From Nisaea sp. (lineage in GTDB: Bacteria > Pseudomonadota > Alphaproteobacteria > Thalassobaculales > Thalassobaculaceae): a DNA stretch of 64,000 nucleotides. Shown in pieces: positions 15,805 to 24,609 of this stretch (positions within the stretch are counted from its first letter, which is position 1; each line of letters starts with the position of its first letter). Made by a program: the position numbers and the translations under genes. The stretch lies in NCBI RefSeq assembly GCF_034670185.1, contig NZ_JAXMNY010000007.1, positions 1 to 64,000 of the forward strand. The letters run 5' to 3'. A model generated the notes under the pieces. The model made no database searches. It saw only the letters and a program-made list of their open reading frames with translations, and was not told the DNA's origin.

Positions 15805-17622
15805 TCAGAGTGTCGTCACGGCTGCATCACCGTCGGAATAGAGCCGCTCAAGAAGCGCGGACCGGCGCTGCAGGACACGGCGGAAATTGAGGTTGCCCTT
15901 GGCAGTCATCTCTGCCTCCGGCATCGAAGCTGGCTCGGCCAGCACAATAGCCCGGCTGACACGTGTCGAGCTGCCGGAAAATTCCCGGTCCCGGACGGCA
16001 AGCCGACGGTGAATATCGCCGAGTAACAGCCTGTCGGTCAGCGCACCGTCCGCCTCATCAAGAGCATATCCCTCACGCTCCAGTTCGCCGAGGTTGGGGA
16101 AGATCATCACGCCGATCTCATCCCGGTCGGCGCCGGTCACCACAAGATCGGCGGCGAGCGGCGCGAGGCAGGACAAGAGATCGAGCCGCAGTTGGGCAGC
16201 TCGCACCCAGGTTCCGGTCAGCAGCTTGAAGTCTTCCGAGATCCGGCCATCGAACCGCAGGCCGCGATTGAAGTCGTTCGGATCGACAAAGGCCATCGCG
16301 TCTCCGGTGATCAGGAAGCCTTCCTCGTCGAACGCCGCCCGGGTTTTCTCCGGTGCCTCGAAGTAACCTGGCATGATGTTCGGCCCCTTGACCCTGACCT
16401 CGCAGCGCATATCCGGGTCCGGGACGAGCTTTACCGTAACCCCGTTCAGCGGCACACCGACGACGCCGGAACGTTCGGTCGGCTCCATCTGCATCAGCGC
16501 GGCAGGCGCAGTCTCCGTCAGCCCCCAGGACGAGGTGATCAGCGGGATCTCGCCCTTGACCTCGAACGCCATGCGCTCAAGCCCCTCCCAGACTTCCTGC
16601 GGCAGGGAGGCCCCGGCATAGAAGATCAGATCCAGCCCCTCGAAGAAACGCTGGCGCAGAGCTTTGTCCCCGGACAGGGCCGAGACCAGCATGGCGAAGC
16701 CGACCGGCACGTTGAACGAGAGGGTACCGGGCATCAGGGAGAGATTCTCGACCGTGCGCTCGAACAACCCCTTCACCGGCTTGCCGTCATCGATATAGAG
16801 GCTGCCGCCATTGGCCAGCATCATGTTGAAATTGTGCGAACCGCCGAAGACATGGTTCCACGGCAGCCAGTCTGTGATCCGTGGCGGCCGTTCACGCAGA
16901 AACGGCAAGGCGTCGGCGATCTGGGTCTGGTTCGCGCACATCATACGGTGGGTAGTGAGCACCCCTTTCGGCTCCGAGGTCGAGCCCGACGTCATCAAGA
17001 TCTTGCCGACCGTATCCGGCGTGACGGCGGCAAAAGCGGCCTCGACATCCGCCTCTGCCCGCGCTTTCAGCAGATCGTCAAAAGCCGTGACATCGCTCCG
17101 CCCCCCGGTTCGGCTGGCAACGATCTCGATGCCGTCGAACATGTCCAGCGCCAGGGCTTCGGCATATTGTTCAGCGTCGATGGTGTAAGCCATGCGCGGA
17201 CGCACTAGTTCCACCGCATGGCGGAGCCGGTTATGGGCGCCATGGATTAGGGAATACTGCTCGGCCACGGGGACAATCGGCGCGCCGATATATTGCGCGG
17301 CCAGAGCGAGCAGTCCGTGATCCACACCGGCTCCGGAGAGCACGATGATCGGCGTTTCTGTTCCCATGCCGCGTGCCAGCAGCGCCGCCGCCAGAGCCCT
17401 GACCTTTTCCAGCACGGAGGCAAAGCTCTCTCCCCGCCACCCGGCGCCGCTGCGCTCGGCGATAAAGATGCGGTCCGGCGCTTCGGTAGCCCAGTGATGC
17501 AGCCAGTCTCCTGTCCGCTCGACGACCGGGCCGAGTGTATAGGATGAGCGCAGGATAATGCTGCCATCGGGGCGATCCTCCCGCTCGGTGCGATGAGGCC
17601 GAAAACTGGCGGTGCGCTTCAT
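15805..17622 (-). CDS. Feruloyl-CoA synthase-like acyl-CoA ligase
   Basis: This 605-residue ANL-superfamily ligase would activate an aromatic or related acid with ATP and CoA as the entry step of the operon. It has the P-loop MTSGSTSEPKGV near residue 210, WLPWNHVFGGSHNF at about 252 (feruloyl-CoA synthase-like), the Thr/Glu adenylate motif SSWGLTET, and the hinge-type segment FDGRISEDFKLLTGTWV. The last replaces the usual DRxKxxI and is characteristic of the feruloyl-CoA synthase subgroup. The length is also typical. Its start overlaps the MarR stop by four bases (ATGA). Expected substrates are hydroxycinnamates; dihydro or alicyclic analogues cannot be excluded. Confidence 0.85.
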   Translation of the reverse strand: MKRTASFRPHRTEREDRPDGSIILRSSYTLGPVVERTGDWLHHWATEAPDRIFIAERSGAGWRGESFASVLEKVRALAAALLARGMGTETPIIVLSGAGVDHGLLALAAQYIGAPIVPVAEQYSLIHGAHNRLRHAVELVRPRMAYTIDAEQYAEALALDMFDGIEIVASRTGGRSDVTAFDDLLKARAEADVEAAFAAVTPDTVGKILMTSGSTSEPKGVLTTHRMMCANQTQIADALPFLRERPPRITDWLPWNHVFGGSHNFNMMLANGGSLYIDDGKPVKGLFERTVENLSLMPGTLSFNVPVGFAMLVSALSGDKALRQRFFEGLDLIFYAGASLPQEVWEGLERMAFEVKGEIPLITSSWGLTETAPAALMQMEPTERSGVVGVPLNGVTVKLVPDPDMRCEVRVKGPNIMPGYFEAPEKTRAAFDEEGFLITGDAMAFVDPNDFNRGLRFDGRISEDFKLLTGTWVRAAQLRLDLLSCLAPLAADLVVTGADRDEIGVMIFPNLGELEREGYALDEADGALTDRLLLGDIHRRLAVRDREFSGSSTRVSRAIVLAEPASMPEAEMTAKGNLNFRRVLQRRSALLERLYSDGDAAVTTL

Positions 17623-18113
17623 TTCGATCCGCCTCCATCACCGCCCTGCCGGATGACTGTCATCGCCTCGGCAACCGTCGCCCGCATTTCCGTCGAGAGG
17701 TCGCTGAACATCCGTTCCTCGTGCCGTTCGACCTCTGCCATCGCCTTCTCGCAAAGCCGCCTGCCTGCCAGGGTGACGTTCAGGGCATAGGCCCGCCGGT
17801 CCGTCGGCACCCGCTCGCGGACAATCAGGTCGCGTCCTTCCAGCTCATCGACCAGCACAACGAGATTCGGCCGTTCGATATCCATCACTGTGGCGAGCTG
17901 GGACTGGCTGAGCCCCGGATTGTCCATGATCAGTACCAGCGCCGTATAGGAAGTCATCCTGAGATCGAACGGGCGCAGTGCCTCTGCCAGATCCGCCTGC
18001 ACGACATTGAAGGCCCGCTTCATCCGGTAGCCGAGAAAGCGCTGCAACAGGGAATCGGACGCTTCGCCGGCAAGAGGCGGCACCGCGCCCGGTTTCGTCT
18101 TGGGCGCCGTCAT
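17619..18113 (-). CDS. MarR-family regulator within the phenylpropanoid-type operon
   Basis: This 164-residue protein has a winged helix: FDLRMTSYTALVLIMDNPG, SQSQLATVMDIERPNLVVLVD, and wing VPTDRRAYALNVTLAG. It overlaps both neighbours by four bases (hydratase upstream, ligase downstream), so it is made from the operon message itself and likely autoregulates. CouR-type MarR proteins repress coumarate genes and respond to p-coumaroyl-CoA, which would fit this gene set. The only obvious candidate operator is the 19-bp palindrome upstream of dctP (22768-22786). The ligand is inferred. Confidence 0.85.
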   Translation of the reverse strand: MTAPKTKPGAVPPLAGEASDSLLQRFLGYRMKRAFNVVQADLAEALRPFDLRMTSYTALVLIMDNPGLSQSQLATVMDIERPNLVVLVDELEGRDLIVRERVPTDRRAYALNVTLAGRRLCEKAMAEVERHEERMFSDLSTEMRATVAEAMTVIRQGGDGGGSK

Positions 18114-18886
18114 GCCGCGCCTCCGAATTTCGGTGCCCTCTTCTCCAGAAACGCAGCCAGCCCTTCAATCGCGTCCGGACTGGTCTGGGTCAGCGCCGCG
18201 CACAGGCTTTCGGTGAAGAGGCCGTCGGCCTTGGACATATCCTCGATCCGGCTGAGCGCCTGGATCATGATGTAGTTGGAAAGCGGTGCGTTCGAGGCGA
18301 TCTTGGCGGCGAGATCCAGCGCCTGCTCCAGAGCCTCTCCTTCGCCTACCGCATAATGGGTCAGGCCAAGCGCCAATCCTTCTTCCGCCGAATAGCGCCG
18401 GCCGGTCAGCATCATCTCGATCATCCGATCAGCGCCGAGAATGCGCCCCACCCGCACGCTGGCACCCCCGCCAACGAAGATCCCCCTGCGGCCTTCGGGC
18501 AGCTGGAAGATGGTCGAGGGTTCCGCCAGCCGGACATGGGTCGCGCTGGCAAGTTCAAGCCCACCGCCGATCACAGCGCCAGACAGCGCCGAGACCACGG
18601 GCAGGCCGCCGAACTGGATGCGGTCCATCACCGCGTGCCAGCTTCGGGAATGCCGCATCGTGCCTTCGGCGTCGCGGGCGACATGCTCGCTGAGATCGAG
18701 GCCAGAGCAGAAATGCCCGCCAGAGCCGGTCAGCACCACGGCTTTCACCTCCGCCGGCGGATTGACGAAGAAAGCGTCAATCGCCTGCAACAGGGCATCG
18801 CACATCGCATTGCGCTTGTCCGGCCGGTTCATGGTCAGAACGGCAATCTCGCCGCGCGCTTCGATAGTCAGAACAGGGTCGCTCAT
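18110..18886 (-). CDS. Enoyl-CoA hydratase/isomerase family protein
   Basis: This 258-residue crotonase-fold protein has an oxyanion-hole segment GSGGHFCSGLDLSEH at about residues 54-68, and SALSGAVIGGGLELASATHVRLAE near 98-121. The second acidic residue region is PEGRRGIFVGGGA, where Phe/Val replace the Glu-rich loop of classical hydratases. In this operon it most likely hydrates the enoyl (cinnamoyl-type) CoA made by the ligase. It could also serve as the missing cyclohexenecarboxyl-CoA hydratase (BadK) for the neighbouring bad-like genes. It overlaps the MarR gene by four bases. Family is certain, substrate uncertain. Confidence 0.85.
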   Translation of the reverse strand: MSDPVLTIEARGEIAVLTMNRPDKRNAMCDALLQAIDAFFVNPPAEVKAVVLTGSGGHFCSGLDLSEHVARDAEGTMRHSRSWHAVMDRIQFGGLPVVSALSGAVIGGGLELASATHVRLAEPSTIFQLPEGRRGIFVGGGASVRVGRILGADRMIEMMLTGRRYSAEEGLALGLTHYAVGEGEALEQALDLAAKIASNAPLSNYIMIQALSRIEDMSKADGLFTESLCAALTQTSPDAIEGLAAFLEKRAPKFGGAA

Positions 18887-18895
18887 GGGAATACC

Positions 18896-19660
18896 TCAGC
18901 GCTTCGGCAGCCGGACCGCGCCGTCGAGGCGGATGGTCGTGCCGTTCAGATAGGGATTGGTGATGATCTGCCCGGCGAGCAGGGCATATTCCTCGGGCTC
19001 CCCGAGCCGGGCCGGGAACGGAATGTTTTCGGCAATCTTCTGCGCCACCTCTACCGGCAGGCCCTGCATCATCGGGGTCTGGAACAGGCCCGGCGCGATG
19101 GAGACCACACGGACACCAAACTGGGCGAATTCGCGCGCTGCCGGCAGGCAGAGCGAGGCAATCGCCCCTTTCGATGCTGCATAGGCCGCCTGGCCAAGCT
19201 GGCCATCCTCGAATGCCACCGAGGACGTATTGACGATCACCCCGCGCTCACCGCCTTCCAGCGGCGGCAGCTCGGCGATGTGCCGGGCAGCGTGGCTCAT
19301 CACATTGTAGGTGCCGAACAGGTTGACCCGCAGCGTGCGCTCGAAGACGTCGATGGAAAGCTTGCCCTCGCGCCCAACAATCCGGGCAGCGGTGCCGATC
19401 CCGGCGCAGTTCACGACAATGCGCGGCGCCGCGCCAAGTTCTTCGGCAATGCTGTCGATCACGGCGCCAACCGCGTCCGCGTTGCTGACATCGACCTGAC
19501 GGAAGAGACCGCCGATTTCCGCGGCGACTGCTTCTGCCCGCGCGGCATCAAAGTCGAGGATGGCGACCTTTGCCCCCTGCGCGGCCAGATGACGGGCCGT
19601 CGCCGCCCCAAGGCCGCTGCCGCCGCCCGTCACGAGTGCTGCGTTGCCTGTGATCAGCAT
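18896..19660 (-). CDS. Short-chain dehydrogenase, 3-hydroxyacyl-CoA dehydrogenase type (HSD10-like)
   Basis: This 254-residue SDR starts at the ATG 19660 (MLITGNAALVTGG); the open frame continues upstream but without SDR-like sequence. It shows TGGGSGLGAATARHLA, the acidic residue VAILDFDAARA favouring NAD, NCAGIG, the catalytic YAASKGA, and the 17-beta-HSD10-like FPARLGEPEEYA with the end LDGAVRLPKR. Such enzymes oxidise the beta-hydroxyacyl-CoA from the preceding hydratase step. With the hydratase and amidohydrolase it would complete a retro-Claisen-free side-chain removal route. It sits nine bases upstream of the hydratase gene. Confidence 0.87.
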   Translation of the reverse strand: MLITGNAALVTGGGSGLGAATARHLAAQGAKVAILDFDAARAEAVAAEIGGLFRQVDVSNADAVGAVIDSIAEELGAAPRIVVNCAGIGTAARIVGREGKLSIDVFERTLRVNLFGTYNVMSHAARHIAELPPLEGGERGVIVNTSSVAFEDGQLGQAAYAASKGAIASLCLPAAREFAQFGVRVVSIAPGLFQTPMMQGLPVEVAQKIAENIPFPARLGEPEEYALLAGQIITNPYLNGTTIRLDGAVRLPKR

Positions 19661-19706
19661 GATTTGAATCCATGTCGAATGAGTGTGCGCATCGCTTTCG
19701 CTCCGC

Positions 19707-21020
19707 TCAGTAAAGAAGGAACAGCGTGATCGACGGGAACAGCACCAGAAGCACCACGCGGACAATGTCAGAGGTGACGAACCAGAGCACCGCCTTATAG
19801 GTCTCGCTGATCGGCGTTTCCCGATCCATCACGTTGATAATGAAGAGATTCATCCCCACCGGTGGGGTGATCAGCCCGACCTCGACCACGATCAGCACCA
19901 GAATGCCGAACCAGATCGCCATATGTTCCGGGCTCATGCCGAAATCGAGCTGGCTGACCACGGGAAAGAAGATCGGGATGGTCAGCAGGATCATCGACAG
20001 GCTGTCCATCAGGCAGCCGAAAACGAGGTAGAACAGCAGGATCAGCGTCAGCACGGTCCAGGCACTGAAGCCCTGACCCACAACCCAGGCCGAGAGTTCC
20101 TGCGGCACCTGGCTGAGGGCCAGAAATCCGTTGTAGAGCGCGGCGCCGAGGATAATGAAGAAGATCATCGCGGTGTTCTGGGCCGTGGCGACGACGCTTT
20201 CCTTCAGGAAGCTCCAGGTCAGAGCCCTGCGCGCCAGCGCGATGGCACCCGTGCCCGCAGCACCGACAGCCGCGCCCTCCGTCGGCGTGAACCAGCCAAG
20301 ATAGATACCGCCGACGACCAGCCCGAAGACCAGCAGCACCGGCCAGACACTCACCAACGCGCTGAAGCGTTCCGCATAGGGAACTGGCTCTCGCGTGCCC
20401 GCCGCGTCCGGGTGGCGCCGGACATAGAGAGAGATCGTGATCATGTAACCGGCCGCAGCCAGAAGGCCGGGAATGAAGGCGGCCGCGAACAGCTTGGCGA
20501 TATTCTGCTCCGTCAGGATGGCGTAGATAACCAGAATCACCGATGGCGGGATCAGGATGCCGAGGGTGCCGCCGGCGGCCAGCGTCGCGGTCGAGAAACC
20601 GCCGGAATAGCCGTACCGCCTCAGCTCCGGCAGGGCGACCTTGCTCATGGTTGCCGCCGTCGCCAGTGAAGAGCCGCAGATCGCGCCGAACCCGGCGCAT
20701 GCCCCGACCGCCGCCATGGCAACCCCGCCCCGGCGATGACCGAGCCAGCTTTCCGCCGCCTTGAATAGAGCCGTGGACATGCCGGATGCGGTCGCGAACT
20801 GCCCCATCAGAAGGAACATCGGGATGATGGTCAGCGAGTAGCTGGAAAAGGTCGAATAGGTTTCCGACTTCAGCTTGGCCATGAACATGGCGCTGCCGCC
20901 GGTCGAGAAATACAGCCCCCCAATGCCGCACAGGAACATGGCGAGGCCAATCGGCGCGCGCAGTAAAATCAGGATGAGCAGGACCGGAAAGGACCAGAAA
21001 CCGAGTTCAAGAGGGCTCAC
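19707..21020 (-). CDS. dctM: TRAP transporter large permease (DctM)
   Basis: This 437-residue inner-membrane protein of the TRAP large-permease family has about 12 hydrophobic helices, including FPVLLILILLRAPIGLAMF and the conserved LLAAGGTLGILIPPS-type segment (TLAAGGTLGILIPPSVILV). It drives sodium-coupled uptake of an organic acid together with DctQ and DctP. Start is GTG at 21020, sharing GTGA with the DctQ stop. The operon context (CoA ligase, hydratase) suggests an aromatic acid substrate, as for TarPQM/CouPQM-type systems. The symbol denotes the family, not C4-dicarboxylate specificity. Confidence 0.93.
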   Translation of the reverse strand: MSPLELGFWSFPVLLILILLRAPIGLAMFLCGIGGLYFSTGGSAMFMAKLKSETYSTFSSYSLTIIPMFLLMGQFATASGMSTALFKAAESWLGHRRGGVAMAAVGACAGFGAICGSSLATAATMSKVALPELRRYGYSGGFSTATLAAGGTLGILIPPSVILVIYAILTEQNIAKLFAAAFIPGLLAAAGYMITISLYVRRHPDAAGTREPVPYAERFSALVSVWPVLLVFGLVVGGIYLGWFTPTEGAAVGAAGTGAIALARRALTWSFLKESVVATAQNTAMIFFIILGAALYNGFLALSQVPQELSAWVVGQGFSAWTVLTLILLFYLVFGCLMDSLSMILLTIPIFFPVVSQLDFGMSPEHMAIWFGILVLIVVEVGLITPPVGMNLFIINVMDRETPISETYKAVLWFVTSDIVRVVLLVLFPSITLFLLY

Positions 21021-21601
21021 GAGTGCATGCCCCTTTCAATCAATAGATCGTCCCGCCCGGTCAGCAACCCGGCGACCCTGGTCCCGGCCGCATAGAGTGC
21101 GATCAATCCGGCGATGATCGCCGCCACGAAACTCGCGCCATAGGCCCACCAGACAGGGAACTGCAAGAGGAAGGTGGTCTCGCCGTAGCTATATTTGCTC
21201 TGGAGCCCTTCGAAGAGGCGCCAAGCGATCAGCAATACGATCAGCGTCAGAACCACTTCCCAAAACGCCACCAGAAACCGGTTCACCTTAGCCGGAAGCT
21301 GATCGGTGAAGATGTCCACCGTCGCATGTCCGGCCTTGAGCTGGCAGATCGGCAGGAAGGCGAAAACCGCGAAGGCGATCCCAGCCTCGACGACCTCGAA
21401 GTCGCCGGTCACAGCACCAACACCGCTCGTCAGAAGGGCGTCCGCAAGCCCCGGCGCCAGATCGCCCAACAGCGCGCTATGGCCGAACGTATTGAGCCCG
21501 CGGCCCAGCACACTGACGCAGGTAAGGGCGATCAATGCCAGCAAAACCGCACCGCCGAGCAAGGCCATGAAACGGGCCAGCCGCGTCACGAGGACAGCCA
21601 T
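21017..21601 (-). CDS. dctQ: TRAP transporter small permease (DctQ)
   Basis: This 194-residue protein with four predicted helices (for example FMALLGGAVLLALIALTCVSVLG near the N-terminus) matches the TRAP small permease family, with the helix-2 region ICQLKAGHATVDIFTDQLPAKVN. At about 40 residues beyond the 150-170 typical of DctQ it carries a longer loop after helix 1 (LAPGLADALLTSGVGAVTGDFE). It is translationally coupled to DctM (GTGA overlap). It associates with DctM in the inner membrane to accept the ligand from DctP. Confidence 0.9.
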   Translation of the reverse strand: MAVLVTRLARFMALLGGAVLLALIALTCVSVLGRGLNTFGHSALLGDLAPGLADALLTSGVGAVTGDFEVVEAGIAFAVFAFLPICQLKAGHATVDIFTDQLPAKVNRFLVAFWEVVLTLIVLLIAWRLFEGLQSKYSYGETTFLLQFPVWWAYGASFVAAIIAGLIALYAAGTRVAGLLTGRDDLLIERGMHS

Positions 21602-21634
21602 GGTTTGAACTCCGGGAACGAAAACAAGAACGGG

Positions 21635-21667
21635 TTGCCCCGGACCGTCTCAGACGGTCCGGGGCAA
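21635..21667. promoter_or_regulatory. Very stable perfect hairpin between dctP and dctQ
   Basis: TTGCCCCGGACCGTCT (21635-21650) and AGACGGTCCGGGGCAA (21652-21667) are perfect complements separated by one base. On the minus-strand message it lies six bases after the dctP stop and 33 bases before the dctQ start. No immediate T-run follows; TTGTTTTCG comes some 15 bases later. It probably stabilises dctP mRNA 3' ends or terminates part of the transcripts, giving excess binding protein over permease. Confidence 0.8.
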
Positions 21668-21672
21668 TGCGG

Positions 21673-22713
21673 CTATTGCGCCGTGTGTTCCTTGATCAGG
21701 GCGGCGGCCTTGGCCTTGAGACCGGTGCCGTCTAGACCCTTGCCGTCCATCTCCTTGACCCAGCTATCCGTCACAGACTGGGCGGCCTTGCGCCACTCCT
21801 CCGTTTGCGCCGGTGTCAGGGTGATAATGTTGTTCCCCTTGTCGACCGCCGACTGCCGGGCGGGACCGTCGTCCCGCTGCATCTGGGCTCCCGCGAAGGC
21901 GGAAAACTCAAGCCCGGAATTATCGTCGATCACAGCTTTCAGGTCGTCCGGGAGAGCACTGTAACGGTCCTTGTTCATCGCGAAGATGAAGGTGGTGGTA
22001 TAAAGCGAGGCATCACCGAAGCCGGTGTGATTCTGCACCAGCTCTGGCACCCGCAGCGCACCGGTCACCTCCCAGGGAATAACCGTCGCGTCGATCACGC
22101 CCTTGGAAAGCGCTTCCGGTACAGCCGGAACCGGCATGCCGACCGGGGTCGCGCCGAGTGCGGCGAACAACATGTTGGTCACCCGCGTCGGTGCCCGCAG
22201 CTTGACCCCGTTCAGGTCCGCGATGGAGCTGATCGGCGCCTTGGAATGGATCAGACCCGGCCCGTGAACCCAGAGCCCCAGCACCTTGAAGGCGCGGAAG
22301 TCGCTGTCCATCATGGTTTCCTCGGCCAGCTTCCAGTAAGCGCGCGAGGTGGCTTCTGCATTGGTCATGGTGAACGGCAGCTCGAACACCTCGGCCTTAG
22401 GGAAACGGCCCGGCGTGTAGCCGGAAACGGTCCAGATAATATCGGCGACGCCGTCAATGGCCTGATCGATCAACTCCGGCGGCTTGCCGCCGAGCTGCAT
22501 GGCCGGAAAGCGCTGGATCTCGATCCGGCCACCGGAATCCGCCTCGACCTTGTCGGCCCACTTATAGAGAATGTTTTTCGGGACATTGGCCTGCGCCGGC
22601 AGGAACTGATGCATGCGCAGGGTTACTTCCGCCGCGGCGGAGACGCCCACGCTGATGGCGAGCACGGCAATTGCCGCAGCCGCCCGTGTCAGGCTTACGC
22701 GAATAAAGGTCAT
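21673..22713 (-). CDS. dctP: TRAP transporter substrate-binding protein (DctP)
   Basis: This 346-residue periplasmic protein has a signal peptide (to about residue 28, VGVSAAAE). The DctP fold follows: VTLRMHQFLPAQANVPKN, KVEADSGGRIEIQRFPAMQLGG, and the ligand-Arg region LNGVKLRAPTRVTNMLFAALGATPVGMP. It captures the substrate for the DctQM permease. It is the first gene of the nine-gene operon that runs to 14457, and its promoter region contains a 19-bp palindrome. The likely ligands are aromatic or related carboxylates given the CoA ligase downstream. The specificity is inferred. Confidence 0.93.
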   Translation of the reverse strand: MTFIRVSLTRAAAAIAVLAISVGVSAAAEVTLRMHQFLPAQANVPKNILYKWADKVEADSGGRIEIQRFPAMQLGGKPPELIDQAIDGVADIIWTVSGYTPGRFPKAEVFELPFTMTNAEATSRAYWKLAEETMMDSDFRAFKVLGLWVHGPGLIHSKAPISSIADLNGVKLRAPTRVTNMLFAALGATPVGMPVPAVPEALSKGVIDATVIPWEVTGALRVPELVQNHTGFGDASLYTTTFIFAMNKDRYSALPDDLKAVIDDNSGLEFSAFAGAQMQRDDGPARQSAVDKGNNIITLTPAQTEEWRKAAQSVTDSWVKEMDGKGLDGTGLKAKAAALIKEHTAQ

Positions 22714-22767
22714 GGTTTCCTCCCCAAATGACCGATGTCGGCGGAGGCTTTTCGCCTCTCTTCCGAT

Positions 22768-22786
22768 TAGTTATGTAACATAACTA
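22768..22786. promoter_or_regulatory. 19-bp perfect palindrome upstream of dctP, likely MarR operator
   Basis: TAGTTATGT, a central A, then ACATAACTA form 9-bp perfect arms. The site is 55 bases upstream of the dctP start within an AT-rich island (22765-22805). It is the only clear operator-like element in front of the operon whose own MarR gene lies at 17619-18113. Confidence 0.75.
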
Positions 22787-22869
22787 TTTTGATTTGTAAT
22801 CACATCCTTGGACGGCACATTGAGAAAACACGGGCACGGATTTGCACACCCTATCCACTTTCCTGGGAT

Positions 22870-24609
22870 TTATAAATTCCCCGAAAGAGCGCGGCTCGCG
22901 GCATGCCGCCCGGCGATATAGGCAAAAGCGATTGCCGGTCCGAGATTGATGCCCGGGGCTGGGTAGACGCCTCCCATCACCGACTGCATGTCATTGCCGC
23001 AGGCATAAAGCCCGTCGATGGGCTGCCCGTCGGCATCCATCAGCCGAGCGTCGGTATCCGTCAGCAATCCGGTAGCCGCGCCAATGTCCCCGGGCCAGAG
23101 CCGGATGGCGTAGTAGGGAGGCGTACGGACCGGGCCGAGCGTCGGGTTCGGCTCATGGGACGGGTCGCCATTGGCCCGCTCATAGACGGTTGTTCCCCGA
23201 CTGAAATCGAGGTCGATGCCGGTTTCAGCAAAGCTGTTCATGCGTGCGGCAGTGTCCGCCAGGCCGTCCGGATCGATGCCGAGTTTGCCGGCAAGGTCAG
23301 CCAGCGTTTCTGCCTGCACCAGATATCCATCTTCCAGGAAGGGCCGAAGTCCGCGCCCACCCGGCCGCACCATGCCGAGCCCGTATTTTCGCAGCCCGTC
23401 GGCGTCGGTGATCTCGAAGGCCGGAATGGTGGAGCCGTCCCTGTTCGCGGCATACATCGCCGCAACGAACTCGTGATATGAGCGGCTTTCGTTGACGAAG
23501 CGCCGCCCGTCCCTGCCGACCGAGAAAATACCGGGCTTCGATCGGTCGAGCACAAAATGCGGGAACACCGCCATGCTGCCATCCTTGCGCTGGCGGCGCG
23601 ACACCGGCGCCCAGAAGACCGGCTGCTCCGCACCCTCTCCATAGCGGGCGCCGAGCCTGAGCGCGATATCATGCAGCGCGCCGGTATTGCCAGGGGCCGC
23701 CGGGCTGAATTCCGGCTGCGGTTCGGGCAGCATCTCCCGGCGCCGCTCCGGATGGCGGGCGAAGCCGCCAGATGCGAGGATCACCCCTCCCCGCGCCCGC
23801 AGACTGATATCTCCGCCTTCGGTACGAGCCAGAACGCTTGCGCCGTCAGGGCCGGTCGAAACATCGAGGGTTTCGGCTTCCGTCATCAGCGTGACGCCGA
23901 GATCCCGCAGGGTTTTCAGCAACCGGCCGGTCAGGGCGTTTCCCATAACCAGCCGCGCTCCGCGCCCATGGCGCAGACGGTCCACGGCATAGCCCCCGAT
24001 CAAACGAACACCATGGGCCAGGGATTTCAGCGATGTCGTCATCTTCAGCAGATGGCCGATATCGTCCCTGTCGACCATCATCCCGCCGAAGATCGTGAAT
24101 TCCGGAATCGGCGGTCGTAGAAGCCCAAGAGCCCGACCAAGGGTTCCGCCATCAAACGGCAGCGCCTCGAGCGCCCGTCCACCCGCAGCAGAGCCGTCCA
24201 GCTCAAAAAGGTAATCAGGATGGAAAGGGCGGGCGCGGAATTGCACCGCCGTGTTTTCTTCAAGCCGCCGGATCGCTTCCGGCCCGGCTCGCAGAAATGT
24301 TTCCCGCATTGCCTTCGGCGCCCGGTTACCGACCGCAGCATCGAGAAACGCGGCCGCCCGCTCCGGGCTGTCCTCCGCACCAACCTCAAGGGCATGCCTC
24401 GTATTGGGAATCCAGACCGTCCCGGCGGACAGCGCCGAGGTGCCGCCGACGAACTCGGAACGCTCAACCAGAAGCGTTCTTGCCCCGTCGAGCGCGGCGA
24501 AAACCGCAGCGGCCATCCCGGCCGCCCCACCACCAAGCACAATCACATCCCAGTCGTCGGGTGCCTGTTCAGATTTCGCGGATATGGAGGCAATTTTGGG
24601 ATCGGACAT
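22870..24609 (-). CDS. FAD-dependent dehydrogenase, KstD/fumarate-reductase flavoprotein family
   Basis: This protein of about 579 residues has an FAD motif WDVIVLGGGAAGMAAAVFA near its N-terminus, then GGTSALSAGTVWIPNTRH, an arrangement typical of 3-ketosteroid 1-dehydrogenase-like proteins. The C-terminal cofactor segment is GLYACGNDMQSVMGG followed by PAPGINLGPAIAFAYIAGRHA. The ATG at 24609 is chosen; a start at 24675 would add 22 atypical residues. It is divergent from the IclR gene and faces away from the dctP operon. It probably introduces or removes a C=C bond in a cyclic or acyl substrate. The true substrate is unknown. Confidence 0.82.
   Translation of the reverse strand: MSDPKIASISAKSEQAPDDWDVIVLGGGAAGMAAAVFAALDGARTLLVERSEFVGGTSALSAGTVWIPNTRHALEVGAEDSPERAAAFLDAAVGNRAPKAMRETFLRAGPEAIRRLEENTAVQFRARPFHPDYLFELDGSAAGGRALEALPFDGGTLGRALGLLRPPIPEFTIFGGMMVDRDDIGHLLKMTTSLKSLAHGVRLIGGYAVDRLRHGRGARLVMGNALTGRLLKTLRDLGVTLMTEAETLDVSTGPDGASVLARTEGGDISLRARGGVILASGGFARHPERRREMLPEPQPEFSPAAPGNTGALHDIALRLGARYGEGAEQPVFWAPVSRRQRKDGSMAVFPHFVLDRSKPGIFSVGRDGRRFVNESRSYHEFVAAMYAANRDGSTIPAFEITDADGLRKYGLGMVRPGGRGLRPFLEDGYLVQAETLADLAGKLGIDPDGLADTAARMNSFAETGIDLDFSRGTTVYERANGDPSHEPNPTLGPVRTPPYYAIRLWPGDIGAATGLLTDTDARLMDADGQPIDGLYACGNDMQSVMGGVYPAPGINLGPAIAFAYIAGRHAASRALSGNL

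Noticed and set aside
14884..17208. Two long plus-strand frames across the amidohydrolase and CoA-ligase genes
   Set aside because: Both are antisense to recognised enzymes in a coupled operon. Their sequences are not protein-like.
18356..19729. 457-codon plus-strand frame opposite the hydratase and SDR genes
   Set aside because: It spans two recognised genes on the other strand and has no hydrophobic core or motif.
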